Source: Gramella jeungdoensis (GTDB taxonomy: Bacteria; Bacteroidota; Bacteroidia; Flavobacteriales; Flavobacteriaceae). From it: a DNA stretch of 64,000 nucleotides. A program made the translations under genes and the position numbers. The stretch lies in NCBI RefSeq assembly GCF_023805255.1, contig NZ_JAMSCK010000003.1, positions 496,001 through 560,000 of the forward strand, given 5' to 3'. The notes beneath the pieces are model-generated. The model saw only the letters and a program-made list of their open reading frames with translations, was not told the origin of the DNA and did no database searches. Position 1 is the first letter of the stretch; every line of letters starts with the position of its first letter. This document shows, one piece after another, positions 15,736-24,801 of the stretch.

Positions 15736-16782
15736 ATGAAACATGCCGAAATGATCAAATTGGGAATTAGCATTGGAGATCTTAATGGGATAGGAAGTGA
15801 GATCGTGCTCAGGACCTTTGACGACACCAGAATGCTGGATTTTTGTACCCCGATCATCTTCGCTTCGTCCAAGATCATCAATTTTTTAAAGAAACACTAT
15901 AAGTTATCCCTGCATTTCCAGGGAATAGATCATCCTTCTAAAGCCATAGACGGGAAGATAAATGTGATGAATGTGTGGAAAGAGAATGTAAAGATTAATT
16001 TTGGTGAAGAAGATACAACTGTTGGAGAATATGCGTTTAAATCTCTTGAAGCCGCAACAAGTGCTTTGAAGAATGATGATATTGATGTGCTGGTTACAGC
16101 CCCTATCAATAAGCATACGATCCAGTCAGAAAAATTCAATTTCCCGGGTCATACCGATTATCTGGCCAAAGAGCTGGGAGGCGATAGCTTAATGTTCATG
16201 ATCACCGATAATCTGAAGATAGGTTTATTTACCGATCATGTGGCTCTTAAGGATATTGCTTCGGTGATCACTCCGGAGCTGATAGAGAAGAAGATCAGTA
16301 TTATTCAGCAAACTCTTAAGCAGGATTTCAGGGTTGAAAAGCCAAAGATAGCAGTGCTGGGGATCAATCCTCATAGTGGTGATCATGGAGTGATTGGAAA
16401 GGAAGACGAAGAGATCCTGAAGCCAACTATTCAGAAAATAAGAGATAAGGGAGACCTCGTCTTTGGACCTTATTCCGCTGATAGTTTCTTTGGCTCGAAG
16501 AACTACAAAAATTTCGATGCTGTTGTAGCCTCTTATCATGATCAGGGCCTTATTCCTTTTAAGACCTTATCTTTTGGAAGGGGAGTGAATTTCACAGCCG
16601 GTTTAAGTAAAGTGCGTACTTCTCCCGATCATGGTACGGCTTTCGAAATTGCGGGAAAGAACGAGGCTAATATCAACTCGTTCAAAGAAGCTGTGTTTAA
16701 GGCTATTGAGATATTTAAAGCACGTGAAGAATATAAGGTGTTGACCGAAAATCCGCTAAAGAAACAAGGCAGGAAGATATAA
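15736..16782 (+). CDS. pdxA: 4-hydroxythreonine-4-phosphate dehydrogenase
   Basis: 348 residues, typical for PdxA. It oxidises 4-phosphohydroxy-L-threonine with NAD in the DXP-dependent pyridoxal phosphate pathway. Family landmarks are LGISIGDLNGIGSEI near the start, the metal-binding histidines in FPGHTDY (about 138), FTDHVALKD and ASYHDQGLIPFK, and SPDHGTAFEIAG near the end. MIKLGIS at residue 6 is an alternative start. It is followed by an AT-rich gap and then the yceD-rpmF promoter. Confidence 0.96.
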   Translation: MKHAEMIKLGISIGDLNGIGSEIVLRTFDDTRMLDFCTPIIFASSKIINFLKKHYKLSLHFQGIDHPSKAIDGKINVMNVWKENVKINFGEEDTTVGEYAFKSLEAATSALKNDDIDVLVTAPINKHTIQSEKFNFPGHTDYLAKELGGDSLMFMITDNLKIGLFTDHVALKDIASVITPELIEKKISIIQQTLKQDFRVEKPKIAVLGINPHSGDHGVIGKEDEEILKPTIQKIRDKGDLVFGPYSADSFFGSKNYKNFDAVVASYHDQGLIPFKTLSFGRGVNFTAGLSKVRTSPDHGTAFEIAGKNEANINSFKEAVFKAIEIFKAREEYKVLTENPLKKQGRKI

Positions 16783-16825
16783 ACAAAAAATTGTTTATAA
16801 AAAGAGCATAATTGATTAATTTTTA

Positions 16826-16833
16826 TATCTTTG
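16826..16833 (+). promoter_or_regulatory. -7 box of the yceD-rpmF operon (TATCTTTG)
   Basis: An exact TAnnTTTG match 45 bases before the yceD start, followed by GCACCCGCCTTTACGG, a typical flavobacterial leader. No TTTG at the ideal -33 distance. Confidence 0.45.
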
Positions 16834-16877
16834 CACCCGCCTTTACGGAAACGGAAGGCACTCAAAACTGAGGAGAG

Positions 16878-17411
16878 ATGAGGAATTTAGAAGAGTTTAC
16901 AATTCCTTTCAAGGGATTAAAGCTTGGGAAACACCAGTTTGAGTATGAGTTAGATAACAGGTTCTTTGAACATTTTGAGTACGATGAATTCAACAGTGCT
17001 GATGTGAAGATCGATCTGTTGTTCGAAAAGAAACCCACAATGATGGAGTTGACTTTTAGAGCAACGGGAACAGTAAACGTTAACTGTGATCTTACAAATG
17101 AGCCATTCGATCAGCCAATTGATGGAAAATTATTTTTGGTGATCAAATTCGGGGATGAGTTCAATAATGATGATGAAGATTTGCTTATTCTCCCTCATGG
17201 CGAGTTTGAGGTGAATGTTCAGCAATATATTTATGAACTTGTGGTTCTTTCAGTTCCACAGAAGAAAATTCACCCGGGAGTGGAAGACGGGACTTTGAAG
17301 TCTGAAGTACTCGATAAGCTGGAAGAGCTTAGTTTGAAAAATCAGAAAAAGAAAAATGAGGATGATACAGATCCTCGCTGGGACAAATTAAAAAATTTAC
17401 TAAACGAATAA
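16878..17411 (+). CDS. yceD: YceD/DUF177 family protein
   Basis: 177 residues. DUF177 proteins are encoded directly before rpmF in most bacteria and are linked to 23S rRNA maturation; the plant homologue is needed for chloroplast 23S rRNA accumulation. Typical features are the central GTVNVNCDLTNEPFDQPI region, where one cysteine remains of the usual CxxC-type site, an acidic stretch, and a charged C-terminus ending DPRWDKLKNLLNE, a common Bacteroidetes ending. It is 13 bases upstream of rpmF and is certainly cotranscribed. Confidence 0.9.
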   Translation: MRNLEEFTIPFKGLKLGKHQFEYELDNRFFEHFEYDEFNSADVKIDLLFEKKPTMMELTFRATGTVNVNCDLTNEPFDQPIDGKLFLVIKFGDEFNNDDEDLLILPHGEFEVNVQQYIYELVVLSVPQKKIHPGVEDGTLKSEVLDKLEELSLKNQKKKNEDDTDPRWDKLKNLLNE

Positions 17412-17424
17412 TTAACAGGAAGCC

Positions 17425-17622
17425 ATGGCACATCCAAAGAGAAAAATCTCTAAAACAAGAAGAGATAAAAGAAGAACACATTATAAAGCTTCAGCTCCAA
17501 AAGTGGCTGTAGATGCTGTAACAGGTGAAGCACACCTGTATCACAGAGCTCACTGGCATGAAGGTAAACTTTATTACCGTGGCCAGGTATTAATTGATAA
17601 TACCGAAGAGATAGAGGCTTAA
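17425..17622 (+). CDS. rpmF: Ribosomal protein L32
   Basis: 65 residues, the normal size. The start [19 protein letters not shown] is diagnostic for bacterial L32 of the 50S subunit. The zinc-ribbon cysteines found in some L32 proteins are absent ([11 protein letters not shown] instead), so this is the zinc-independent form common in Bacteroidetes. It follows yceD and ends 32 bases before an intrinsic terminator. Confidence 0.97.
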   Translation: MAHPKRKISKTRRDKRRTHYKASAPKVAVDAVTGEAHLYHRAHWHEGKLYYRGQVLIDNTEEIEA

Positions 17623-17653
17623 TTTAGGAAAAGAGCTTCACAAAAAATTAGAG

Positions 17654-17678
17654 AACTCTCACATAGTGGGAGTTTTTT
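17654..17678 (+). terminator. Intrinsic terminator after rpmF
   Basis: AACTCTCAC, loop ATA, GTGGGAGTT and a T-run. One T-G pair in the stem. Confidence 0.75.
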
Positions 17679-17802
17679 GTTTTTAGTTGAATAAGTCCTA
17701 AAAAGACCTTAATTTGCACGCCGGTTAGAATTAATTTTAGTAATTTTCTATGAATGTTCAGAACGATTTTAGACCGGTGAGAGGTGAATTAAATCCAATT
17801 TT

Positions 17803-18801
17803 ATGAGTAAAATCACAGCAGCAATTACGGCTGTAGGGGCCTATGTGCCTGAAGATATTTTAACCAACGAAATGTTGGAAGAAATGGTGGAAACGACAGA
17901 TGAATGGATTACCACCAGAACTGGAATTAAGGAAAGACGAATTCTAAAAGACCCAACCAAAGGAACTTCTTATTTAGGAATCCAGGCAGCAAAAGATATT
18001 CTACGTAAAACCGACCTGGACCCCAAAGAAATAGACTTAATAATAATGGCAACTGCCACACCAGATATGCCTGTGGCCTCTACGGGAGTATATGTAGCCA
18101 CTGAGATAGGAGCAAAAAATGCATTTTCTTACGATCTGCAGGCGGCATGCTCCAGTTTTTTATATGGTATGTCTACAGCGGCTGCTTATATTGAATCGGG
18201 AAGATATAAAAAGGTACTCGTAATAGGTGCCGATAAAATGTCTTCTATCATTGATTATTCCGATCGTACAACCTGTATCATCTTTGGAGATGGTGCCGGT
18301 GCGGTTCTTATGGAGCCCAATACTGAAGGACTTGGTCTGCAGGATGAGATCTTAAGAAGCGATGCAATTGGAAGAGAGTCATTAAAAATAGAAGCTGGAG
18401 GATCACTTACTCCACCAACTGAAGAAACCGTGGCCAAGAAGCTGCATTTTGTAAGACAGGATGGGAAAACAGTATTCAAGTTTGCTGTTTCCAATATGGC
18501 CGGGGTAAGCGAGCAGATCATGAAGCGCAACGACCTGACGAATGAAGATGTGGACTGGTTGGTAGCGCACCAGGCAAACAAGCGTATTATAGATGCTACG
18601 GCAAATAGAATGGGACTTAATGACGAGAACAAGGTCTTAATGAACATTCAGAGATATGGTAATACTACTTCAGCTACATTGCCATTATTACTAAGCGATT
18701 ACGAAAAAAACTTTAAAAAAGGAGATAATTTAATATTTGCCTCTTTTGGAGGTGGCTTCACTTGGGGAGCTGCTTATCTTAAATGGGCTTATAACTCATA
18801 A
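17803..18801 (+). CDS. fabH: 3-oxoacyl-[acyl-carrier-protein] synthase III
   Basis: 332 residues. It condenses acetyl-CoA or branched acyl-CoA with malonyl-ACP to start fatty-acid synthesis. The Cys-His-Asn triad is intact: C116 in QAACSSF, H256 in VAHQANKRI and N287 in RYGNTTSAT. The gene lies after L32, a very widespread rpmF-fabH order (plsX is missing here). It leads fabH-accB-accC, with 18 bases to accB, so chain initiation and malonyl-CoA supply are co-expressed. Confidence 0.97.
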   Translation: MSKITAAITAVGAYVPEDILTNEMLEEMVETTDEWITTRTGIKERRILKDPTKGTSYLGIQAAKDILRKTDLDPKEIDLIIMATATPDMPVASTGVYVATEIGAKNAFSYDLQAACSSFLYGMSTAAAYIESGRYKKVLVIGADKMSSIIDYSDRTTCIIFGDGAGAVLMEPNTEGLGLQDEILRSDAIGRESLKIEAGGSLTPPTEETVAKKLHFVRQDGKTVFKFAVSNMAGVSEQIMKRNDLTNEDVDWLVAHQANKRIIDATANRMGLNDENKVLMNIQRYGNTTSATLPLLLSDYEKNFKKGDNLIFASFGGGFTWGAAYLKWAYNS

Positions 18802-18819
18802 AAACCAACACCAATTATT

Positions 18820-19326
18820 ATGGATTTAAAGGAAATTCAGAATCTGATAAAATTTGTCGCCAAGTCTGGTGCAAGTGAGGTAAAACTGGAAACAGGCGAT
18901 GTTAAAATCACAATTAAAACAGGTTCAGACGAAAAGGAAACTACCATAGTACAACAAGTTCCTGTAGGTCAGCAAATGCCACAGCAGATGCCTGCTCAAC
19001 CACAGGCTCCTGCTCCTGCTCCTCAGCCACAGGAAAAGGAAAGCACTCCAAAAGAGAGTAAGGATACTTCTGCAGATGACTCTAAATATATCACTGTAAA
19101 ATCTCCGATCATCGGAACTTTTTATAGAAAACCTTCTCCAGATAAACCTGCATTTGTGGAGACTGGAGACAGTGTGAAGGAGGGAGACGTGCTTTGTGTT
19201 ATTGAAGCAATGAAGCTTTTCAATGAGATTGAAAGTGAAGTTTCCGGAAAGATCGTGAAAGTACTGGTAGAAGATTCTTCTCCTGTAGAGTTTGATCAGC
19301 CTTTATTCTTAGTTGATCCATCATAA
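18820..19326 (+). CDS. accB: Biotin carboxyl carrier protein of acetyl-CoA carboxylase
   Basis: 168 residues. An N-terminal domain ([17 protein letters not shown]) is joined by a Pro/Gln/Ala-rich mobile linker (about 48-75) to the biotinyl domain (about 90-168). The biotin acceptor is the lysine in EAMKLFNEI, with L in place of the more common M following it. The carrier swings between biotin carboxylase (AccC, next gene) and the carboxyltransferase. Second gene of fabH-accB-accC. Confidence 0.96.
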   Translation: MDLKEIQNLIKFVAKSGASEVKLETGDVKITIKTGSDEKETTIVQQVPVGQQMPQQMPAQPQAPAPAPQPQEKESTPKESKDTSADDSKYITVKSPIIGTFYRKPSPDKPAFVETGDSVKEGDVLCVIEAMKLFNEIESEVSGKIVKVLVEDSSPVEFDQPLFLVDPS

Positions 19327-19389
19327 TTAACTGCCCGTTTGAACCACTGAAAGCCCTTTTTGGGCTTCAGAACTTTAAAAGCACTAGGT

Positions 19390-20745
19390 ATGTTTAAAAA
19401 AATATTGATTGCAAACAGAGGGGAGATCGCATTACGTGTTATCCGTACCTGTAAGGAAATGGGTATAAAGACGGTTGCGGTTTATTCAACTGCAGATGCT
19501 GAAAGTCTTCATGTAAGATTTGCTGATGAGGCCGTTTGTATAGGCCCCCCACCGAGTAACCTTTCTTATCTTAAAATATCGAACATTATTGCCGCGGCAG
19601 AAATAACTAATGCCGATGCAATTCACCCGGGATACGGATTCCTTTCTGAAAATGCCAAATTTTCAAAGATCTGTCAGGAACACGATATAAAATTTATTGG
19701 AGCATCGCCAGATATGATAGCGAAAATGGGAGACAAGGCCACGGCCAAGGCTACTATGAGAGCTGCCGGGGTTCCATGTGTTCCTGGTTCTGAAGGGATT
19801 CTTAAAGATTATAAAGAATGCCTTTCACTTGCCAAGGAAATAGGATTTCCCGTTATGCTTAAAGCCACTGCCGGTGGTGGAGGTAAAGGAATGCGTGCGG
19901 TTTGGAAGGAAGAAGACCTGGAAGCAGCATGGGAATCGGCAAGGAAAGAGGCTGATGCCGCCTTCGGAAATGACGGGATGTATATGGAGAAGCTTATTGA
20001 AGAGCCACGCCATATCGAGATACAGGTGGTTGGAGACAGTAGCGGTAAAGCCTGTCACCTTTCAGAAAGAGATTGCTCTATTCAGCGTCGTCACCAGAAG
20101 CTGACGGAAGAGACTCCTTCGCCTTTTATGACCGATACCCTTCGTAAGAAAATGGGAGATGCCGCTGTAAAGGCTGCTGAATTTATTAAATATGAAGGTG
20201 CCGGTACCGTGGAATTCCTTGTTGATAAACACAGGAATTTCTATTTCATGGAAATGAACACACGTATTCAGGTGGAACACCCTATTACAGAGCAGGTGAT
20301 AGATTACGATCTTATTCGTGAGCAGATCCTTGTAGCTGCCGGGGTGCCGATCTCTGGAAAGAACTATGAGCCGCAGCTTCACTCCATAGAATGCAGGATC
20401 AATGCAGAGGATCCGTATCACGGATTCAGACCTTCACCAGGGAAGATCACCAACCTGCATGCGCCGGGAGGTCATGGGGTAAGGATAGATACTCATGTGT
20501 ATAGCGGATATATTATTCCGCCAAATTATGACTCCATGATCGCTAAGTTGATAACCACTGCCCAAACCAGGGAAGAGGCGATCAATAAGATGAAGCGTGC
20601 CCTTGATGAGTTTGTGATCGAGGGAATAAAAACCACGATCCCCTTCCATCGCCAGTTGATGGATCATCCTGATTATATTGAAGGAAATTACACGACGAAA
20701 TTCATGGAAGACTTCAAGATGAAGGCCATGGAAGAAGAGTCATAA
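19390..20745 (+). CDS. accC: Biotin carboxylase subunit of acetyl-CoA carboxylase
   Basis: 451 residues from the ATG at 19390; an in-frame ATG at 19360 would add ten residues not found in the family, whose proteins begin [16 protein letters not shown]. It carboxylates the biotin of AccB using ATP and bicarbonate. The ATP-grasp features are clear: [12 protein letters not shown] (P-loop), [14 protein letters not shown] (metal and bicarbonate site) and the C-terminal biotin carboxylase domain. It ends the fabH-accB-accC operon before a strong palindromic terminator at 20771..20805. Confidence 0.96.
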   Translation: MFKKILIANRGEIALRVIRTCKEMGIKTVAVYSTADAESLHVRFADEAVCIGPPPSNLSYLKISNIIAAAEITNADAIHPGYGFLSENAKFSKICQEHDIKFIGASPDMIAKMGDKATAKATMRAAGVPCVPGSEGILKDYKECLSLAKEIGFPVMLKATAGGGGKGMRAVWKEEDLEAAWESARKEADAAFGNDGMYMEKLIEEPRHIEIQVVGDSSGKACHLSERDCSIQRRHQKLTEETPSPFMTDTLRKKMGDAAVKAAEFIKYEGAGTVEFLVDKHRNFYFMEMNTRIQVEHPITEQVIDYDLIREQILVAAGVPISGKNYEPQLHSIECRINAEDPYHGFRPSPGKITNLHAPGGHGVRIDTHVYSGYIIPPNYDSMIAKLITTAQTREEAINKMKRALDEFVIEGIKTTIPFHRQLMDHPDYIEGNYTTKFMEDFKMKAMEEES

Positions 20746-20770
20746 AATTTAGAATTCAATAATTCATATA

Positions 20771-20805
20771 AACCTCACAGGTGCCAAAAACCTGTGAGGT
20801 TTTTT
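20771..20805 (+). terminator. Intrinsic terminator after accC, of the CCTCACAGG palindrome family
   Basis: A 12-bp stem AACCTCACAGGT with ACCTGTGAGGTT, 7-base loop and T-run. The arms share their core with palindromes at 35284 and 36476. Confidence 0.85.
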
Positions 20806-20834
20806 GTATTTTCAGCCATAGAAAATACCAACCT

Positions 20835-21956
20835 ATGAATTTTTCCTTTTGGGAAACCGATTCCTGGTTTTCGGATATCGACTTTTGTATAGTAGGTAGC
20901 GGGATCACCGGACTTAATTGTGCTTTAAGGCTTAAAGAGCTGCAGCCTGATGCAAAGATCCTTATCCTTGAAAAGGGCATGTTGCCGGAAGGGGCCAGCA
21001 CCAAGAATGCGGGATTTGCCTGTTTTGGAAGTATTTCAGAGATCCTGGAGGATCTAAAGACGCATACAGAAGAAGAGGTGGTTAAACTGGTTCATAAACG
21101 GGTACTTGGACTGGAATTGCTTCGGGAGAATCTGGGAGATAAGGAGATAGATTATCGCACTTATGGAGGATATGAGCTTTTTGTTCCTGAAGATGAAGAG
21201 CTTTATTCAGAATGCATTCAGAAAATGCCCGAAGTAAATGAGATGTTGAACTCTGTTTTTCATGATGAGGTTTTCAGTATGGAAGATAATAAATTCGGTT
21301 TCAGGAATATTCAGCCAAAACTCATATACAGCAAATTTGAAGGCCAGATTGATACCGGCAAGATGATGAGTGCTCTATTGAGAAAGGTACAGGCTCTTGG
21401 AATCCGTATCCTGAATAATGTAATGGTTGAAGGACTAACAAATGAAGAAGACAGCATAAAAATCAAAACGAATAAGTTCGAGCTGTACTCCCAAAAAGCT
21501 ATTATAACCACAAACGGATTTGCCTCCAGGCTCGGTATTGATGAAGTGAAACCGGCCAGGGCCCAGGTGCTTATTACGAAACCGCTGAAAAACCCTCCCT
21601 TCGAGGGAACTTTTCATTTGGATAAGGGATATTATTATTTCAGGAATGTTGGCAACAGAGTCTTGTTTGGAGGAGGAAGGAATCTGGATTTTAAAACCGA
21701 GGAGACCGATCAAACGGGCCTAACCGATATCATTCAGAACAAATTAAAACATCTTCTAAAGACCAGCATCCTGCCAGATACCGAATTCGAGATTGAACAA
21801 TCCTGGAGCGGAATAATGGGAGTGGGAGCGCAAAAAAAACCAATAATCAAAGAGATTTCCAAAAATGTATACTGCGGGGTGAGACTGGGCGGCATGGGCG
21901 TTGCCATTGGTAGTCTGGTAGGAAGAGAAATTGCAGATCTAGCTTTACAATCATGA
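20835..21956 (+). CDS. FAD-dependent oxidoreductase, DAO family
   Basis: 373 residues from the ATG at 20835; the open frame starts 54 bases earlier, but that would fall right after the terminator. The dinucleotide-binding motif IVGSGITGLNCALRL (about 19-33) is followed by the glutamate in LILEKG and by GASTKNAGFACFG, a covalent-flavin-like or FAD-contact signature of the glycine/D-amino-acid oxidase family. The C-terminus has GIMGVGAQKKPII and RLGGMGVAIGSLVG. Substrate unknown; similar proteins are often called gamma-glutamylputrescine oxidase. It overlaps mtgA by 4 bases. Confidence 0.85.
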   Translation: MNFSFWETDSWFSDIDFCIVGSGITGLNCALRLKELQPDAKILILEKGMLPEGASTKNAGFACFGSISEILEDLKTHTEEEVVKLVHKRVLGLELLRENLGDKEIDYRTYGGYELFVPEDEELYSECIQKMPEVNEMLNSVFHDEVFSMEDNKFGFRNIQPKLIYSKFEGQIDTGKMMSALLRKVQALGIRILNNVMVEGLTNEEDSIKIKTNKFELYSQKAIITTNGFASRLGIDEVKPARAQVLITKPLKNPPFEGTFHLDKGYYYFRNVGNRVLFGGGRNLDFKTEETDQTGLTDIIQNKLKHLLKTSILPDTEFEIEQSWSGIMGVGAQKKPIIKEISKNVYCGVRLGGMGVAIGSLVGREIADLALQS

Positions 21957-22624
21957 TAAAAAGAATTTTCAGGTTTATATTCAAGATCCTTCTGGGACTG
22001 TTCATTTTCAGTATTTTCATGGTAATGGTGTACAAATGGTTGCCAGTGCCCTATACCCCACTTATGGCGATTCGCTATTTTGAAAACCCCCAGGAAGAAT
22101 TTCATCACGAATGGGTCCCGATTGATGATATTTCCAGGCACCTGCAACTGGCAGTGATCACCAGTGAGGATCAGAATTTTGTAAACCACAAGGGTTTTGA
22201 TTTTGAGGCTATTCAGGAGGCGATGGAAGATAACCGTTCGGGAAGAAAGATACGCGGTGCCTCCACTATATCCCAGCAAACCGCAAAAAATGTCTTTTTA
22301 TGGCCGGGCAGAACCTGGTTTAGAAAAGGTATGGAGGCATATTTCACTTTTCTAATAGAGATGCTATGGAGCAAGGAAAGGATCCTTGAGGTCTATCTGA
22401 ACAGTATAGAAATGGGCAAAGGGGTGTATGGAGCCCAGGCAGCGGCCAAACACTGGTTTGGTAAAAATGCCATCGATCTTTCAGCCTACGAATCAGCTGC
22501 CATAGCCGCAGTACTTCCAAACCCCAGGGAATATAGGGCGAACCCTGCCTCCAGTTTTATTCAGAGAAGAAAGAACTGGATCGTGAACCAGATGCAGAAT
22601 TACGGCCGATTCAGTCTTGAGTAA
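21953..22624 (+). CDS. mtgA: Monofunctional peptidoglycan glycosyltransferase
   Basis: 223 residues, the typical length for MtgA. It polymerises lipid II into glycan strands at the periplasmic face. An N-terminal transmembrane helix (about 5-27) is followed by the GT51 domain with ITSEDQNFVNHKGFD (catalytic glutamate), RGASTISQQTAKNVFLW and RILEVYLNSIEMGKGVYGAQAAA. The ATGA overlap with the oxidoreductase gene implies coupling. Next comes the GreA-like gene at 22617. Confidence 0.95.
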   Translation: MIKRIFRFIFKILLGLFIFSIFMVMVYKWLPVPYTPLMAIRYFENPQEEFHHEWVPIDDISRHLQLAVITSEDQNFVNHKGFDFEAIQEAMEDNRSGRKIRGASTISQQTAKNVFLWPGRTWFRKGMEAYFTFLIEMLWSKERILEVYLNSIEMGKGVYGAQAAAKHWFGKNAIDLSAYESAAIAAVLPNPREYRANPASSFIQRRKNWIVNQMQNYGRFSLE

Positions 22625-23078
22625 TATGAAAGCAGATCGTTCAGAATTGATAAAAGCCTGCCGGGATTTTCTTCAGAAGAAAACCGATGTGGTCTTGAAA
22701 GCCATGAACGGCCTGAAAGAGGATCTTGATAACGAATCAAAAAGCAGTGCGGGAGATAAATATGAGACTGGCCGGGAAATGATCAATATCGAGTGGAATA
22801 AGCTAAGTAATCAGCTCAACGAATATGAGAAACAGGTAAAGGTGCTTAACAGGATAGAAGATCACAAAGCTTCAGGAAGAATCGTCCTTGGTAGTATTGT
22901 AAATACTGAAATTGCGAGTTATTTTATTTCGATTCCTGCCGGGGAAATTTCCATAGGAAATGAGAAATTCTATGCGGTAGGCATCCAGGCTCCTGTGGCT
23001 CAAAAATTACTCGGTAAGGAAGCAGGAGAACATTTTGAAATGAATGCTAAGAAAATCCGGATCAATTCAGTTAATTAA
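22617..23078 (+). CDS. GreA/GreB C-terminal-like protein
   Basis: 153 residues. An N-terminal helical part contains KSSAGDKYETGREM, the segment that in GreA-like proteins joins coiled coil and globular domain. The C-terminal half (about 80-150) looks like the FKBP-like GreA/B domain with VLGSIVNTEIASYFISIP and SPVAQKLLGKEAG-like elements. The true coiled-coil tip with acidic residues is not evident, so RNA-cleavage stimulation is doubtful. Flavobacterial relatives are frequently mislabelled 3-oxoacyl-ACP synthase. It overlaps mtgA by 8 bases; an alternative ATG at 22626 removes the overlap. Confidence 0.7.
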   Translation: MSNMKADRSELIKACRDFLQKKTDVVLKAMNGLKEDLDNESKSSAGDKYETGREMINIEWNKLSNQLNEYEKQVKVLNRIEDHKASGRIVLGSIVNTEIASYFISIPAGEISIGNEKFYAVGIQAPVAQKLLGKEAGEHFEMNAKKIRINSVN

Positions 23079-24039
23079 GGCGTTTATCGATCAGCTCTTC
23101 CGAGACTTTTAAGTTTATTTTTGTGTCGGGTTCGATCTCATTATGGTGATCTATTAGAATATGATCACTGTTAAGGCTGGCCTCAATAAGAAAGCTTTCT
23201 CCTTTAAAATAGCTCTTTTTAACCACCGCTTCGATTCCAGATTTTGAGACTATCTCAATCTCATGTGGATATAGAACCACCCGTTTTCTGCTGGAGTTAT
23301 CTTCCTTGAGATTTTTAAGCATGATATGGTTCACATCTCCAAAAAGAGAGGCGATATATTTATTGGGTGGAGTCTGATAAAGTTCCTGGGGTGTGCCATC
23401 TGCATAAATACCACCGTTCTTGATCACGAAAGTTCTGTCAGCAAATGAAAGTGCATCAGTGCTATCATGTGTTGCAACTATGCAGGTGATATTGTTTTCT
23501 TTTAGGTATGAGAACAGTCGTCTGCGTAGATTATTTTTTCTAAAATGGTCAATATGGCTGAAGGGTTCATCGAGCAATAATATTTCCGGTTCATCGGCCA
23601 GTGCCCTTGCGAGGGCTATTCGCTGCTGCTGACCACCACTCAGGAATTTCGCTTTTTTATCGGCCTCTTCCTCCATTTCAACCACTTCCAGCAGCTCTCT
23701 GATGCGTCTTTTCTTCTTTATAGGGTAGAAATTGCTTAAATGCTTTCCAACGTTCTCTGCAGCGCTTAAGGGAAGCATAAGGTCAAAATCCTGAGCGAGA
23801 TATTTTATGAAAGGTTCTCCGGGTACCAGATTGTATAAGGGGCCAAGTAGTTCCTCACCATTCCAGGTTATCTTTCCATCAGTGTGTAGAAGGCCGTAAA
23901 TAAGTTTTAATAGAGTGCTTTTCCCACATCCGCTTTCGCCGATAATCGAAACATTCTGACCTTTTTCTATCCTAAAGCTAATGTTCTTAAGGACAGGTTC
24001 TTTATCGTAAGCAAAGGATACATTCTGGAGCTTTAGCAT
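23071..24039 (-). CDS. ABC transporter ATP-binding protein
   Basis: 322 residues. The nucleotide-binding domain is complete: Walker A GESGCGKST (about 34-42), Q-loop, signature LSGGQQQRIALARAL (about 133-147), Walker B ILLLDEPFSHID and the switch histidine in VATHD. About 90 C-terminal residues (HIMLKNL onward) look like a TOBE-type regulatory domain of importer ATPases such as PotA, FbpC or ModC. No permease or binding protein is adjacent, so the substrate cannot be told. The end overlaps the convergent GreA-like gene by 8 bases. Confidence 0.9.
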   Translation of the reverse strand: MLKLQNVSFAYDKEPVLKNISFRIEKGQNVSIIGESGCGKSTLLKLIYGLLHTDGKITWNGEELLGPLYNLVPGEPFIKYLAQDFDLMLPLSAAENVGKHLSNFYPIKKKRRIRELLEVVEMEEEADKKAKFLSGGQQQRIALARALADEPEILLLDEPFSHIDHFRKNNLRRRLFSYLKENNITCIVATHDSTDALSFADRTFVIKNGGIYADGTPQELYQTPPNKYIASLFGDVNHIMLKNLKEDNSSRKRVVLYPHEIEIVSKSGIEAVVKKSYFKGESFLIEASLNSDHILIDHHNEIEPDTKINLKVSEELIDKRLN

Positions 24040-24148
24040 ATGAGGTTAAAATCTTGTTTATTAAATGATAATCTAAGGATTAACATCTGGAGTTTTTGCT
24101 ATCTTTTTGAGATAAATCTAATCAACTTATACTTGTTCCGGCCTAAAG

Positions 24149-24766
24149 ATGAAAAAAATTATTGTTTACGATCTTAATCAGACTTTATATAAGAAATCCT
24201 CCAAAGACGATTTCTTCAAATTTATTTGTTATAAAAAGGATTATAAGCTTATACATTCTCTTCAACTAGCATGGATGTATGCCCTATACTCCTTGAAATT
24301 GATAAACAAAACTTATTTCAAGGAGAATTTTTATAACTATTTAAAAGGCATACCTCCCCATAAGGTTGAAAAATATGCAAAACAATTCTGGGATATAGAA
24401 TTTCCTGAATATTTCAGAGAAGATATGATAAGGGATATTCAAACACATTCCCGAAATGGAATAGAGGTATATATAATAACCGGTGGTTTTGAGATATACA
24501 CTAAATATATGGAGGAGCTTCTTCCGGTAAAGGTTTTGGGAACCTTAACCAAATATGAAAATGATAATTATAGGATTAAAGGGGTTGCCTGCAATAACGA
24601 AGAAAAGATACGGAGGCTTAAGGAAGATGTAAAAGGAGAATATGAATTGCTGGAGGCATATTCAGATGATAAAGAAGAAATACTTTATCATGCCCAAAAA
24701 GGATATTATCTTGACGAAAAAGGAGATCTGCATCTTGTACAAAAAAAAGAACCGGCCGAAAATTAA
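24149..24766 (+). CDS. HAD-superfamily protein with a changed catalytic motif
   Basis: 205 residues with a HAD subclass IB layout: motif I near residue 8 (VYDLNQTLY), a helical cap (about 20-100), motif II VYIITGG, a possible motif III lysine in NNEEK, and motif IV SDDKEEI. Motif I normally reads DxDx(T/V); here the second aspartate, the general acid/base of phosphatases, is asparagine. The nucleophile aspartate remains. It might be a weak phosphatase, a transferase, or a binding protein. It stands alone between divergent and convergent neighbours and shares a bidirectional terminator with the peptidase gene. Confidence 0.75.
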   Translation: MKKIIVYDLNQTLYKKSSKDDFFKFICYKKDYKLIHSLQLAWMYALYSLKLINKTYFKENFYNYLKGIPPHKVEKYAKQFWDIEFPEYFREDMIRDIQTHSRNGIEVYIITGGFEIYTKYMEELLPVKVLGTLTKYENDNYRIKGVACNNEEKIRRLKEDVKGEYELLEAYSDDKEEILYHAQKGYYLDEKGDLHLVQKKEPAEN

Positions 24767-24781
24767 ATTCCGACCGGTTTT
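24749..24781. terminator. Bidirectional intrinsic terminator
   Basis: AACCGG and CCGGTT arms extended by inner C-G pairs around an AT-rich loop. On the minus strand eight T follow, on the plus strand TTTT. It serves the convergent HAD-like and prolyl oligopeptidase genes and begins within the last codons of the former. Confidence 0.75.
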
Positions 24782-24801
24782 ATCTTTTGGAGGTTGAATA
24801 A

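Noticed and set aside
19360-19389. Start of accC ten codons upstream
   Set aside because: The added residues are not part of the family, whose proteins start [12 protein letters not shown].
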